Counted from the first letter of the stretch, positions 51,296 through 60,690 are shown. The stretch: DNA of 64,000 nucleotides from CAVXEH01 sp963805305 (GCA_963805305.1 CAWDTM010000002.1:1-64000); one strand, 5' to 3'. Notes: generated from the letters alone by a model not told the origin. Numbers and translations are program-made.

Positions 51296-51892
51296 TCAGC
51301 GGTCGCCGACCAGGCGCCACGCGAGCGGCAGGAGGCCGGCGGCCGCGATCATCTTGAGCCCGTCCCAGGGCAGGAAGACGATGGCGCCGTTCTGCACCGC
51401 GGACCAGGGCTCCAGGCCGCCGAGGAGGGCGAGCACCGGGACCCCGATCGTGTAGATCAGCGCGGTTCCAAGGGCCATCAGGCCAAGGGTCGTCAGCGGC
51501 GAGCGATCCCAGCGGCGCTGTGCCAGCCAGCCAACGAGGGCCGCGGCGAGGATGAAGCCCAGCAGGTAGCCGCCGGTGGCGCCCAGCAGCCGCGCCATCC
51601 CGTGATCGCCCCCCGCGTACACCGGCAGGCCCGCCACTCCGGCAAGGACGTAGAGCGCCATCGACAGCGCGCCGCGACGGAGTCCCAGGGCGGTCCCCAC
51701 CAGCAGCACGGCGCCGGTCTGCAGGGTGTACGGCACGCTCGTCCACAGGGCCGTGAAGGAAACCTGGGCGGCGAGCCCGGTCAGGGCGGCGCCTCCGACC
51801 ACCAGGGCTGCGTCGCGGGCGATGGAGGACGCGCGCGCGCCTCCGAAGGCGTCGGCCAGGGTCATGCTCCGGGTCGCGGTCCGCACGGTCAA
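51296..51892 (-). CDS. bioY: Biotin transporter BioY (ECF S component)
   Basis: The substrate-binding S component of the energy-coupling-factor biotin transporter, about 198 residues with six helices. Family segments are VSFTALWTSVPYTLQTGAVLLVGTALG and LGATGGYLLGFILAAALVGWLAQRRWD. The TTG at 51892 is supported by AGAGGAG six to seven bases upstream; GTG 51886 and ATG 51865 are alternatives. No bioMN energising genes or biotin genes are adjacent. Confidence 0.9.
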   Translation of the reverse strand: MTVRTATRSMTLADAFGGARASSIARDAALVVGGAALTGLAAQVSFTALWTSVPYTLQTGAVLLVGTALGLRRGALSMALYVLAGVAGLPVYAGGDHGMARLLGATGGYLLGFILAAALVGWLAQRRWDRSPLTTLGLMALGTALIYTIGVPVLALLGGLEPWSAVQNGAIVFLPWDGLKMIAAAGLLPLAWRLVGDR

Positions 51893-51961
51893 GACGCTCT
51901 CCTCTCGGCTGCTGGTGTGGCGTCCGATTCTAGGGCGTCAATGCGCTAGACTTCACGGCGG

Positions 51962-51995
51962 TCCTTTAAGGCCGGCACGGTGATGCCGGAAAGGA
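51962..51995 (+). promoter_or_regulatory. PyrR-type hairpin in the carAB leader
   Basis: TCCTTT (51962-51967) pairs with AAAGGA (51990-51995), a 5'-side AAGG bulge follows, then CCGGCA (51972-51977) pairs with TGCCGG (51984-51989) round the loop CGGTGA. This is the shape of a PyrR-binding loop. The lower stem covers the carA ribosome binding site (AAGGAG), so UMP-bound PyrR would be expected to block translation. A TAGACT -10 candidate lies at 51945-51950. Confidence 0.65.
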
Positions 51996-52000
51996 GCGCT

Positions 52001-53209
52001 ATGCAGACCGCGACGCGACCCGGATTCGAGACGCCCGCCACCCCCGTGGGGCCGGCGTCGTTTTCATATCCTCGCCCGGCCACCCCGGCCGTCGAGCCAC
52101 TCCCCGGACTCCTCGCCCTCGAAGGCGGCATCATCCATCGCGGACTCATCCGCGGGGCGCCGGTTGCCGCCGAGGGAGACCTCATCTTCACCACCGCGGC
52201 GACCGGCTGGGGCGAGATCCTTACCGATCCGTCCTACGCGGGCCAGATCGTCGTCCTCACCCACCCGATGGCGGGCAACTACCGGATCGATGCCACCGAG
52301 CTGGAGTCCGCGGCGGTCCGCGCCCGTGCCCTCGTGGTCACCCGGCTCGTGGACCCGCCCGCGGGACCGGGATGGTCCCTGGAGGAGCTGCTCCGCGCGG
52401 CGGGCGTGCCCGCCGTGACCGGCGTGGACACTCGGGCCATCACCCTGGAGCTCCGTCGCGGCGCGGCCCGCCGGGCGGTGATCCGGCTCGCGACGACGAG
52501 CGACGCCGATGCCGTGGCCCAGGCCCAGGCCAGCCCGACCTGGGAGTCGATCGACCACGTCGCCGCGGTCGCCACTCGCGATCCGTACGACGTGGCCCCG
52601 GACGGCCCACCGCGCGGTCGCGCGGTGCTGGTCGACTACGGCGTGAAGCGCTCGCTGCTGGCCGCCCTCGCTGCACGCGGTCTCGCGATCCGGGTCCTGC
52701 CCCACGACGCGCGCCCGGCCGATGTCGCGGCACATCGACCGGACCTGGTGGTCCTGTCTCCGGGGCCGGGCGACCCGTCGAGCATGGTGCCCCAGATCGC
52801 CACCACCCGTGCCCTTGCCACGACCGCCGTCGCCGGCGGTCCGCCGATCCTGGGAATCTGCCTCGGCCACCAGCTCCTGGCGCTGGCGACCGGCGCGCGA
52901 ACCCGCCGCCTGGCGGTGGGGCACCACGGCGGCAACCACGCGGTGATCGAGGTGGCCAGCGGACGGGTCGACATCGGCGCCCACAACCACGAGGTCGCGG
53001 TGCTCGACGACCCCGCGTTGGCCGCCGCCGGCTACACGGTGAGCCATCGCGACCTCAACGACGGGACCGTCGAAGGGCTGGTGCACGGGTCGGGACGGAT
53101 CGCATCGGTCCAGTTCCACCCCGAGGGCGCTCCCGGCCCCATCGACGCCGCCCGCGTCTTCGACATCGCCGTCTCCGGCGCGCTGGGATCCGGCGGGAAC
53201 CCCGCATGA
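52001..53209 (+). CDS. carA: Carbamoyl-phosphate synthase small (glutaminase) subunit
   Basis: CarA releases ammonia from glutamine and channels it to CarB for carbamoyl phosphate, used in pyrimidine and arginine synthesis. An N-terminal CPSase_sm domain (LLALEGGIIHRGLIRG, TAATGWGEILTDPSYAGQIV) is joined to a class-I glutaminase with the catalytic Cys in GICLGHQLLALATG (about residue 286) and the His/Glu in QFHPEGAPGP. The 402-residue length is normal. ATG 52001 follows AAGGAG within the PyrR-type hairpin. Its stop overlaps the carB start (ATGA). Confidence 0.96.
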   Translation: MQTATRPGFETPATPVGPASFSYPRPATPAVEPLPGLLALEGGIIHRGLIRGAPVAAEGDLIFTTAATGWGEILTDPSYAGQIVVLTHPMAGNYRIDATELESAAVRARALVVTRLVDPPAGPGWSLEELLRAAGVPAVTGVDTRAITLELRRGAARRAVIRLATTSDADAVAQAQASPTWESIDHVAAVATRDPYDVAPDGPPRGRAVLVDYGVKRSLLAALAARGLAIRVLPHDARPADVAAHRPDLVVLSPGPGDPSSMVPQIATTRALATTAVAGGPPILGICLGHQLLALATGARTRRLAVGHHGGNHAVIEVASGRVDIGAHNHEVAVLDDPALAAAGYTVSHRDLNDGTVEGLVHGSGRIASVQFHPEGAPGPIDAARVFDIAVSGALGSGGNPA

Positions 53210-56001
53210 CCGACCTGCGCCGGGTCCTGGTCATCGGCTCTGGGCCAATCGTCATCGGCCAGGCGGCCGAGTTCGACTATGCCGGGGTCCAGGCCTGCCT
53301 GGCGCTGCGCGCCGAGGGGATCGAGACGATCCTCGTCAACTCCAATCCCGCCACGGTGATGACCGATCCCGACGTGGGCGGCACGGTGCTGATCGGCGCC
53401 CTCACCGTGGAGAACGTGACCCGGATCATCGAGGAGCATCGCCCCGACGCCCTGCTCCCGACCCTGGGCGGCCAGACCGGCCTGAACCTGGCGGTGGCCC
53501 TCGACGACGCCGGTGTCCTCGAGCGCTGCGGCGTCCGGGTGCTGGGCACCCCGCTCGCTGCCGTGCGGGCTGCGGAGGATCGCGGCGGCTTCCGGTCGCT
53601 GGTGACCGGGATCGGCGAGCCCGTCCCGGAATCGGCGGTGATCGAGTCGGTCGCCGACGGGCTGCGGTTCGTGGAAGCCATCGCCGCGCCGGTCGTCATC
53701 CGCCCCGCGTTCACCCTGGGCGGCGGGGGCGGAGGATTTGCCTTCACCGCCGCGGAGGCCCGGGAGCGGATCGCCCACGGCCTGGCGGCGAGCCCCATTC
53801 ACCAGGTTCTCGTGGAGCGCAGCCTGCTGGGCTGGAAGGAGATCGAGTTCGAGGTCCTGCGTGACGCGGCGGACACCACCATCGCGATCTGCGGCATGGA
53901 GAACCTGGATCCCATGGGGGTCCACACCGGCGACTCGATCGTGGTGGCGCCCATCCAGACCCTGCCCGATCCGCTGGTCCAGTCACTGCGCCGATGCGCG
54001 CTCAAGATCGTGCGTGCCCTGAAGCTGGAGGGAGGCTGCAACGTCCAGCTGGCGGTCTCACCCGACCACGACGACTACCGGGTCATCGAGGTCAACCCGC
54101 GGGTCAGCCGCTCGTCGGCTCTGGCCAGCAAGGCGACCGGCTATCCCATCGCCCGGGTGGCGGCCCTGATCGCCCTCGGCAAGCGGCTCGACGAGCTGCC
54201 CAATCCGGCGACGGGTGGTGGTTCCGCCGCATTCGAGCCCGCAGTCGACTACGTCGTGGTGAAGCTGCCGCGCTGGCCCTTTGACAAGTTCCCGACGGCC
54301 GATCGCTCGCTCGGCATTCAGATGAAGGCCACCGGCGAGGCGATGGCCATCGACCGTGAGTTCGGGCGGGCCATGCTCAAGGCGGTGCGCTCCCTGGAGC
54401 CGCGCGGACGGGGCTGGCTCTGGGAGGATCCGGCCTGGGCTCTGGACGGCGGTCCGCCCGAGGACCTCGGGCGCTTTCTCGCCGCATCCGACACCCGCCT
54501 GTGGCGTCTGGTGGCGCTGCTCCGCCACGGGTATGCCGATGCCGCCGCGCTGAGCGCGGCCACGGGCATCGCGCCGTGGTTCACGGAGCGCCTGGCGGAG
54601 GTGGTCGAGATGGAGGGCGGTCTTGATGGTGCGCCGCTCCTCGCCGCCAAGCGCGCCGGCTTCGGGGACGCCGAGATCGCGGCGCTCTCCGGCGTCCCAC
54701 CTGCCGCCATCCGGCGAGCCCGGGTGCGCGCCGGGATCTTCCCGGCGTACCGGCGCGTCGACACCTGCGCCGGCGAGTTCCCGGCTGAGACTCCCTACTT
54801 CTACAGCTCGTATGCCCTGCCGGAGGTGGCGCCCCCGGCGGAGCGACGCAGCGTGATCGTGGTCGGATCGGGACCGATTCGCATCGGCCAGGGGATCGAG
54901 TTCGACTACTGCTCGGTTCGGGCCGCCTGGGCGATCCGCGAGATGGGGCTCGATGCCGTCGTCATCAACAACAACCCCGAGACGGTCTCCACCGACTACG
55001 ACGCGTGCAGCCGCCTGTACTTCGAGCCGCTCGACACGGAGAGCGTCCTCGACGTCATCGATCACGAGCGGGCGCTCACCGGAGAGCCACCCATCGTGGT
55101 GCTCACCTTCGGCGGGCAGACGGCGATCGACCTGGCGAAGGACCTCGCCTACGCCGGCGTGCCGGTCGCCGGGCTGACCGCCGACGCGATCGAGACGACG
55201 GAGGACCGGGAGCGGTTTGCCGGGCTCCTCGACCAGCTCGGGCTCGCCGGGCCCCGCGGGCAGCTTGCACGGGACGAGGCGGGGCTGCGCGAGGCGATCG
55301 GGGTGCTGGGACTGCCGGTCATCGTGCGGCCATCGTGGGTGATCGGCGGGCGGGGAATCGCGGTGCTTCGCGACGAGGGGGACCTTCGAGCCTACCTGGT
55401 CTCCGACGTGGGCTGGCCGCTGCGCGTGGACGAGCTCATCGCCGGCACCGAGCTTGACGTGGATGCCATCAGCGACGGCGCGGACTGGTGCGTTCCGGGC
55501 ATTCTCGAGCAGATCGACCCTCCCGGGGTGCACTCCGGCGACTCGGTCGCGGTCCTTCCCCCGCAGAGCGTGTCACGGGAGGTCCAGGAGCGGGCCGCGG
55601 AGGCCGCCGGTCGCATCGCCATCGGGCTCGGCGTGCGCGGCGTCCTCAACGTCCAGATGATCGCAGCCGCGGATGGGCGGATCGTGGTCATCGAGGCCAA
55701 CCCGCGCGCGTCACGGACGGTGCCCATCGTTGCCAAGGCGACCGGCCGCGACGTCGTCGCGGAGGCGGTCCGCTGCGCGCTGGGGGAGACGCTGGCCCAG
55801 GTTGGCCTGGCTCCCGGGCTCGCGCCGGACGGCCCATTGGTTGCCGTCAAGGCGCCGGTCGACTCGCTGTGGCGGCTGCCGGGCGTGGACGTCACCCTGG
55901 GTCCGGAGATGCGGTCGACCGGTGAGGTGCTCGGCCTGGCGGCCGGTTACCCGGCGGCGACAACCGCGGCCACCGAGGCGCTCGCCGCGCACCAGCATTG
56001 A
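53206..56001 (+). CDS. carB: Carbamoyl-phosphate synthase large subunit lacking the allosteric domain
   Basis: CarB has two homologous ATP-grasp halves. The first starts GSGPIVIGQAAEFDY (about residue 12) with GGQTGLNLAVALDD and VEVNPRVSRSSALASKA-like segments; the second starts GSGPIRIGQGIEFDY (about 554) with GGQTAIDLAKDLA and EANPRASRTVPIVAKA. Both appear complete. It ends after PEMRSTGEVLGLAAGYPAAT at 931 residues, where normal CarB (about 1070) continues into the MGS-like allosteric domain. That domain, which binds UMP, IMP or ornithine, is missing, and a strong terminator follows. Confidence 0.95.
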   Translation: MTDLRRVLVIGSGPIVIGQAAEFDYAGVQACLALRAEGIETILVNSNPATVMTDPDVGGTVLIGALTVENVTRIIEEHRPDALLPTLGGQTGLNLAVALDDAGVLERCGVRVLGTPLAAVRAAEDRGGFRSLVTGIGEPVPESAVIESVADGLRFVEAIAAPVVIRPAFTLGGGGGGFAFTAAEARERIAHGLAASPIHQVLVERSLLGWKEIEFEVLRDAADTTIAICGMENLDPMGVHTGDSIVVAPIQTLPDPLVQSLRRCALKIVRALKLEGGCNVQLAVSPDHDDYRVIEVNPRVSRSSALASKATGYPIARVAALIALGKRLDELPNPATGGGSAAFEPAVDYVVVKLPRWPFDKFPTADRSLGIQMKATGEAMAIDREFGRAMLKAVRSLEPRGRGWLWEDPAWALDGGPPEDLGRFLAASDTRLWRLVALLRHGYADAAALSAATGIAPWFTERLAEVVEMEGGLDGAPLLAAKRAGFGDAEIAALSGVPPAAIRRARVRAGIFPAYRRVDTCAGEFPAETPYFYSSYALPEVAPPAERRSVIVVGSGPIRIGQGIEFDYCSVRAAWAIREMGLDAVVINNNPETVSTDYDACSRLYFEPLDTESVLDVIDHERALTGEPPIVVLTFGGQTAIDLAKDLAYAGVPVAGLTADAIETTEDRERFAGLLDQLGLAGPRGQLARDEAGLREAIGVLGLPVIVRPSWVIGGRGIAVLRDEGDLRAYLVSDVGWPLRVDELIAGTELDVDAISDGADWCVPGILEQIDPPGVHSGDSVAVLPPQSVSREVQERAAEAAGRIAIGLGVRGVLNVQMIAAADGRIVVIEANPRASRTVPIVAKATGRDVVAEAVRCALGETLAQVGLAPGLAPDGPLVAVKAPVDSLWRLPGVDVTLGPEMRSTGEVLGLAAGYPAATTAATEALAAHQH

Positions 56002-56035
56002 GCGACATCGGCATCCAGGCCTGACCGGCACGAAG

Positions 56036-56082
56036 AGAGCCGCCGCGACCGGTACGGAGGGTTCCCGGGCCGCGGCGGCTCT
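56036..56082 (+). terminator. Intrinsic terminator of carAB
   Basis: AGAGCCGCCGCG (56036-56047) pairs perfectly with CGCGGCGGCTCT (56071-56082), followed by TTTG. The 12-bp stem begins 34 bp after the carB stop, so no further coding sequence for a CarB C-terminal domain is likely. Confidence 0.8.
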
Positions 56083-56254
56083 TTGAAGACGCGCCCGAAC
56101 TCGTAGCCGTCCTGCGAGCGGCGGTGTCAGGGGCCGCCTCTGGCCCGAGCTTCCGTTGGCGGCGCCGTCGCTCGACGGTGAACGGGGGTGCGTGCCCGGG
56201 CGCGTCTTGGTGCGCCAATGCACGCACGCCGCGTGCCAACGTGTTCCCGTGGCG

Positions 56255-56911
56255 TCAGCGACGCTTCCGGGACCCCTGCTCGGTTGGGCGCTGGTCCGCG
56301 AGCCGACGCCGCAGGTACCCACCGTACCAACCGGCGACGAACCCCAGCAGGAGCTGAACCGGCGCCTGGTACATGAAGTAGACGACCAGTGCGACGAGCG
56401 TCGGCCGTTCCGCGCCTGCGGTCAGGTACTGGTCCGGGTAGATCCCGACCCACGCGGTCCAGGCACCAAGGCCAAGGAGCGCGGCGGACACGCCGTAGAG
56501 CCACGGCCGCTGCCACCCGAACCAGCCGGCGGCGATGAGTGCGACGTACTGCGCGATGTTCGCGACCAGGAACACGGTGCCGTTCTGCGGAAGCAACGGG
56601 AGCGAGACCGCCAGCACGGCCCACACGAGACCGGCTGCCACCCACGGCACGGGGTTGGCGCGCAGCAGGTACAGGCCCGCCACGACGCGCTGCAGGCGGC
56701 CGGTGTACGTGAAGTCCGCGAGCGGAGCGCCCCGTCCTGCGAGCGGCGGCGCCGGAGGAATGACGCGCTCGAGGAAGCTCGGCTTGGGGGGAGCGTCAGC
56801 CTCCGGTGCGGCGTCCTCCCACTCGGCTTCGTCCATTTCACCTCGAGCTACGAGACGGGAACGGCGTCGGGCTTCGGCACGCGAGACGCTGGTGGTGGAT
56901 CGGTTCGGCAT
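56255..56911 (-). CDS. Membrane protein of unknown function
   Basis: A 218-residue protein: an acidic cytoplasmic N-terminus (EMDEAEWEDAAPEADAPP), then about four or five helices (GLVWAVLAVSLPLLP, VFLVANIAQYVALIAAGWFG, YGVSAALLGLGAWTAWVGIYP, LVALVVYFMYQAPVQLLLGF) and a basic tail (RRRLADQRPTEQGSRKRR). No motif points to a function. The 250-bp gap after carB holds its terminator and nothing else I recognise. Confidence 0.6.
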   Translation of the reverse strand: MPNRSTTSVSRAEARRRSRLVARGEMDEAEWEDAAPEADAPPKPSFLERVIPPAPPLAGRGAPLADFTYTGRLQRVVAGLYLLRANPVPWVAAGLVWAVLAVSLPLLPQNGTVFLVANIAQYVALIAAGWFGWQRPWLYGVSAALLGLGAWTAWVGIYPDQYLTAGAERPTLVALVVYFMYQAPVQLLLGFVAGWYGGYLRRRLADQRPTEQGSRKRR

Positions 56912-57061
56912 GAGACTCCCGAGTGTACGCGAGCCGTCCGCCTGCCGTGCGAACCGTCCGCCAAACGGACGCTCCGGATCCGGAAGCGAGGCGTAACCGG
57001 CGGATAAGTCCCGGCCGGCATCCTCCTGCGGGCCTGCTGCCTCCGCCGCCAGAGGTGCGTC

Positions 57062-59443
57062 GTGGTCCTTCGTCGTCTTCGGGTCCGCAAGCGGGTCGTG
57101 CTTGCAATCGTCTCATCGCTGCTCGTGGGGCTCGCGTCCATTCCGCCGGTCCTCGCGCGTCTCGAGCCCGCCGTCACGGGCAACGGCGGGGCAGCCGCTG
57201 CGAACAGCCCCGACCACCTGGTCATCAGCGAGGTGCTGACCGGAGGGGCGAGTGCCTCCGACGAGTTCGTCGAGCTCTACAACCCGACCCCCGTCGAGCA
57301 GCTGCCGGCTGGGCTGGAGCTCATCTATGCGAGCGCCAGCGGGCTCACCGTCACGCGCAAGGTGGCGTGGGATGCGGGCTCGGCACCGATCCCACCCGGT
57401 GCTCATCTCCTCCTGGCCAACGAGGCGGGGGCGTTCGCCGCCATCGCCGACGCGACGTACAGCGGCGGCCTGGCCGCGAATGGAGGAAGCGTCGCTCTGC
57501 GCACGACGAACGACGCGACCTCGGTCGACGCCGTCGGCTGGGGCACCGCCACCGCCTGGCTCGAGGGCGATCCCGCGGAGGCCGCGCCGGTCGGGTCGAG
57601 CATCGAGCGGCTCCCGGGAGGCGCGGCTGGATCCACCCAGGACACCGACGACAACGCGGTCGACTTCATCGTGAACGCGACGCCGGATCCGCAGGGCGCC
57701 CTGTCCGGGCCGACACCCTCGGCGAGCGCCACGCCCGGGCCGTCGCCGACGGACAGCCCGACGCCGATGGAGACTCCCATACCGACACCCACTCCCACTC
57801 CTGCTCCCACGGGAACTCCGACGGCGACACCCACTCCCACTCCCTCGCAGACGATCCTGTCTATTGCCGACGCGCGCGCTCTTCCCGACGGGAGCTCCGC
57901 CCGGATCGCCGGCGTTGCCCTCAGCGATTCGGGATTCGCCGATGGCGGGGGCTGCCTGGCCGACGGCTCGGCGGGAATCGCCGCCCTGCCCGACAGCACC
58001 ACCTTCCTGCGTGGCGACCAGATCGTCGCGATCGGGACGGTGGACGACCGATACGCGCAGCGGACGCTACGCGTCGCACCGGGCGACCTTGCGATCACCG
58101 GCAGTGGCCAGGAGCCGGCCGTAGCGACCGTGGCCACCGGCGCAGTCGGGGAGGGCTTCGAGTGCCGCCTGGTCCGCGTGTCGGGAGCGATCCTCGCGGC
58201 GCCGACCCAGCTCTCGAGCGGTCCGGCCTTCGACGTGGATGACGGCTCGGGTTCGGTTCGCGTCCTCGTCGCGACGGCCACGGGCATCGACACCGGCACC
58301 TGGACGCGGGGGTCGACGGTCAACCTCGTCGGCGTCGTGGGGCAGCACGACTCGAGCGGCACCGGCAGCAGCGGTTACCGGGTGCAGCCGAGAGACGCCG
58401 ATGACATCGTGTCAGTCGCGGCGTCCGGCAGCCCCGAGCCGTCCCCGTCCACGTCGGCATCCCCGTCGGCGGACCCTGGATCCGTCCCGGCCGATCTGCT
58501 CACCATCGCCACGGCACGCGACGCGGCGTCAGGATCCACGGTGCGGGTCCGCGGCGTGGTGACGCTGCCGGACGGAATCGTTGACGCGCCAACGGCCGTC
58601 ATCCAGGACGGATCCGGCGCCATCGTCCTGCGCCTGGGCGATGGAGCGGGATCGGTGACTCGCGGCACGTTGATCGAGGTCATCGGGAAGCGGTCCACCA
58701 AGTCCGGCATGGAGACGATCCACACGGACGTGCCGCCGGTGATCCTTGGCACGCAGGCCGAGCCGGCGGCCGCAGCCGGGAGGACCGGAGCTCTGGGTGA
58801 GGGGAGCGAGGCGCGCCTCGTCGTCGTCCGCGGCACGGTCACGACTGCCGTCACCCGCTCGACCGCGGGAAATGTCGCCTTCACCATGGACGATGGCAGC
58901 GGACCCCTGCGGGTCACGCTCTTTGCATCAGCGGGGTTCCCGAACGGGGCGGTGGAGCGCGACGCGATCATCGAGGTAACCGGCGTCCTGGCGCAGGAGA
59001 CGACGGGCGCATTTCCCGCCCGCGGCTATCGCCTCTGGCCCCGCGGTCCCGCGGACATCCATGTGGTGGCGGCGGGTGGCGACAGCCCCGCGCCTCCGCC
59101 CGTCGGGGGGCCAACACCCGGGGCCTCGTCCGGGTCCGGCACCCCGGGGCGCGGAAACGGGGTCACGAGTGGTCCGCCACCCCGGGTTGTCGCTCCGGTT
59201 CCCTCCATCGAGGGGGCGACAGACGTGGCGCAGGACGCAGACGGTGCATCCATGACCGATGTCGCGCTGACGGCCGCCGAGAGCGGATCGACCCGGCCCG
59301 CGCTTGCCCTGATCGCCACGGCGCTGGCGCTGTGCCTGGTCCTGGCGACCGCAGCCGCGCGCACCGGGACGCTCGGGCGTCTGCGGTCCTTGGCGACGTC
59401 CGTCATCGGGTCCGTGGGCGCGGAGGGCGATGACGTGGCCTGA
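57062..59443 (+). CDS. Surface protein with lamin-tail and OB-fold domains
   Basis: A 793-residue exported protein. A signal peptide (VVLAIVSSLLVGLASIPPVLA) precedes a lamin-tail domain (HLVISEVLTGGASASDEFVELYNPT, SVDAVGWG). A Pro/Thr linker follows, then at least two OB-like units (RIAGVALSDSGFADGG; VRVRGVVTLPDGIVDAPTAV; VVVRGTVTTAVTRS) and a C-terminal transmembrane helix (PALALIATALALCLVLATAA). OB units of this type occur in extracellular nucleases, but I see no nuclease domain, so it may bind nucleic acid or be a structural surface protein. It starts with GTG 57062. Confidence 0.72.
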   Translation: MVLRRLRVRKRVVLAIVSSLLVGLASIPPVLARLEPAVTGNGGAAAANSPDHLVISEVLTGGASASDEFVELYNPTPVEQLPAGLELIYASASGLTVTRKVAWDAGSAPIPPGAHLLLANEAGAFAAIADATYSGGLAANGGSVALRTTNDATSVDAVGWGTATAWLEGDPAEAAPVGSSIERLPGGAAGSTQDTDDNAVDFIVNATPDPQGALSGPTPSASATPGPSPTDSPTPMETPIPTPTPTPAPTGTPTATPTPTPSQTILSIADARALPDGSSARIAGVALSDSGFADGGGCLADGSAGIAALPDSTTFLRGDQIVAIGTVDDRYAQRTLRVAPGDLAITGSGQEPAVATVATGAVGEGFECRLVRVSGAILAAPTQLSSGPAFDVDDGSGSVRVLVATATGIDTGTWTRGSTVNLVGVVGQHDSSGTGSSGYRVQPRDADDIVSVAASGSPEPSPSTSASPSADPGSVPADLLTIATARDAASGSTVRVRGVVTLPDGIVDAPTAVIQDGSGAIVLRLGDGAGSVTRGTLIEVIGKRSTKSGMETIHTDVPPVILGTQAEPAAAAGRTGALGEGSEARLVVVRGTVTTAVTRSTAGNVAFTMDDGSGPLRVTLFASAGFPNGAVERDAIIEVTGVLAQETTGAFPARGYRLWPRGPADIHVVAAGGDSPAPPPVGGPTPGASSGSGTPGRGNGVTSGPPPRVVAPVPSIEGATDVAQDADGASMTDVALTAAESGSTRPALALIATALALCLVLATAAARTGTLGRLRSLATSVIGSVGAEGDDVA

Positions 59444-59549
59444 TCCAAACCGTTCCCACGCTCGCCTCACGCTCGCGCCACGCTCGTCGTCGGCGTATAC
59501 TCCGCGCCGATTCGCCGGTCAGCCCACGCACAGGAGATGCTGCTACGCC

Positions 59550-60398
59550 GTGACTGAGCTCACCCGCGCCGATGCCCCGCGAACCGGATCGCGCCAGTAC
59601 CACATCGACCTCGCGCGAGGCGAGCTCGCCGAGTACGTGCTGCTGGTTGGAGATCCCGGCCGGGTGGCGAAGGTCGCGGCGCACTTTGACTCCGTGGAGC
59701 TCCAGCACAGCAACCGGGAGATCACCACGGCCACCGGGATGTACCGGGGCATGCCCCTGTCGGTGATGTCGACGGGGATGGGGACCGACAACGTGGAGAT
59801 CGTGCTCGCCGAGGTGATGGAGATCACCGATCGTGCCACGTTCATCCGCATCGGCTCCTCCGGGGCGATCCAACCGGAGATTGGGGTGGAGGACCTGGTC
59901 ATCTCGTACGGCGCCGTGCGTCTCGAGAACACGACGGCGTTCTACGTCCACGAGGGCTATCCGGCGATCGCCCACCGCGACGTGGTCTGGGCGCTCGAGA
60001 TGGCGTGTCGCCAGCTCGGGTATCGCTACCACGTTGGCCTCACGGCTACGGCTTCCGGGTTCTACGCCGGGCAGGGACGGGCCATGCGCACGCTCCCCGT
60101 TCGCTATCCTGACCTCGTCGAGGAGCTCCGGCGCCAGCGCGTCGCGAACTTCGAGATGGAATCGTCGGCACTGTTCGTGCTGGCGGGTCTGGCGGGACTG
60201 CGGTCCGGAACCGTCTGCGCGGTCTACGCGCAGCGGCTTCAGGGCACCTTCCCGGAAGGCGCGGCAAAGGAGGCCGCTGAGGCACGCTGCATCGATGCCG
60301 GACTGGCCGGCATCCACCTGCTCTGGGAGCTCGACTCCGGCGACGGAGCGGACGCCCTCGCGAGATGGTCGACGCTGGTCGGCCAGAAGGGCGGGTAG
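59550..60398 (+). CDS. Nucleoside phosphorylase (Udp/DeoD family)
   Basis: A 282-residue PNP_UDP_1 enzyme that splits nucleosides with phosphate. YVLLVGDPGRVAKVAAHFDSVEL, VMSTGMGTDNVEIVLAEVMEI, FIRIGSSGAIQPEIGVEDLVIS and the ribose-binding NFEMESSALFVLAGL are intact. The pattern resembles uridine phosphorylases more than DeoD, but the base specificity is inferred. GTG 59550 gives the natural start; an AGGAG lies 13 bases upstream. TATACT at 59496-59501 is a likely -10. Confidence 0.85.
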   Translation: MTELTRADAPRTGSRQYHIDLARGELAEYVLLVGDPGRVAKVAAHFDSVELQHSNREITTATGMYRGMPLSVMSTGMGTDNVEIVLAEVMEITDRATFIRIGSSGAIQPEIGVEDLVISYGAVRLENTTAFYVHEGYPAIAHRDVVWALEMACRQLGYRYHVGLTATASGFYAGQGRAMRTLPVRYPDLVEELRRQRVANFEMESSALFVLAGLAGLRSGTVCAVYAQRLQGTFPEGAAKEAAEARCIDAGLAGIHLLWELDSGDGADALARWSTLVGQKGG

Positions 60399-60461
60399 CG
60401 GCACACCGCACAACCCCGGCGCCGTCCCGGACGTTGCCGGACATGAAGGAGGCACCTACCG

Positions 60462-60605
60462 ATGGCGACCAATGCCTACTGCGTGAAGTGCAAGGCAAAG
60501 CGCGACATGAACAACGAGCACAAGATCACCATGAAGAACGGCAAGCCGGCGACCGAGGGCGTGTGCCCGGTCTGCGGCACCAAGATGTTCAAGATCGGCG
60601 GCTGA
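60462..60605 (+). CDS. DUF5679 zinc-ribbon protein (47 aa)
   Basis: A 47-residue protein with two CxxC knuckles, YCVKCKAKRDM and VCPVCGTKMF, separated by a basic stretch (HKITMKNGKPATEG). It matches DUF5679, a tiny zinc ribbon widespread in Chloroflexota and Actinobacteriota and of unknown function, possibly nucleic-acid or ribosome binding. ATG 60462 follows AGGAGG by nine bases, one of the strongest sites in the window, so high expression is likely. Confidence 0.85.
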   Translation: MATNAYCVKCKAKRDMNNEHKITMKNGKPATEGVCPVCGTKMFKIGG

Positions 60606-60690
60606 TTCGAGCCGAGCCTATCGCGAACGGCACGAGTTCTCCTGCGTGGTCGGCCGGTCGCTCCGGCTGGATCAGGCACCGAGCCATGAG

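Noticed and set aside
52372..53205. Upstream extension of the carB frame into carA
   Set aside because: It overlaps a well-conserved carA in another frame; carB starts at ATG 53206 with the standard N-terminus.
59536..59556. ATG CTG CTA ... TGA six-codon leader overlapping the nucleoside phosphorylase start
   Set aside because: Ribosome binding site is weak and no attenuator structure is visible; probably chance.
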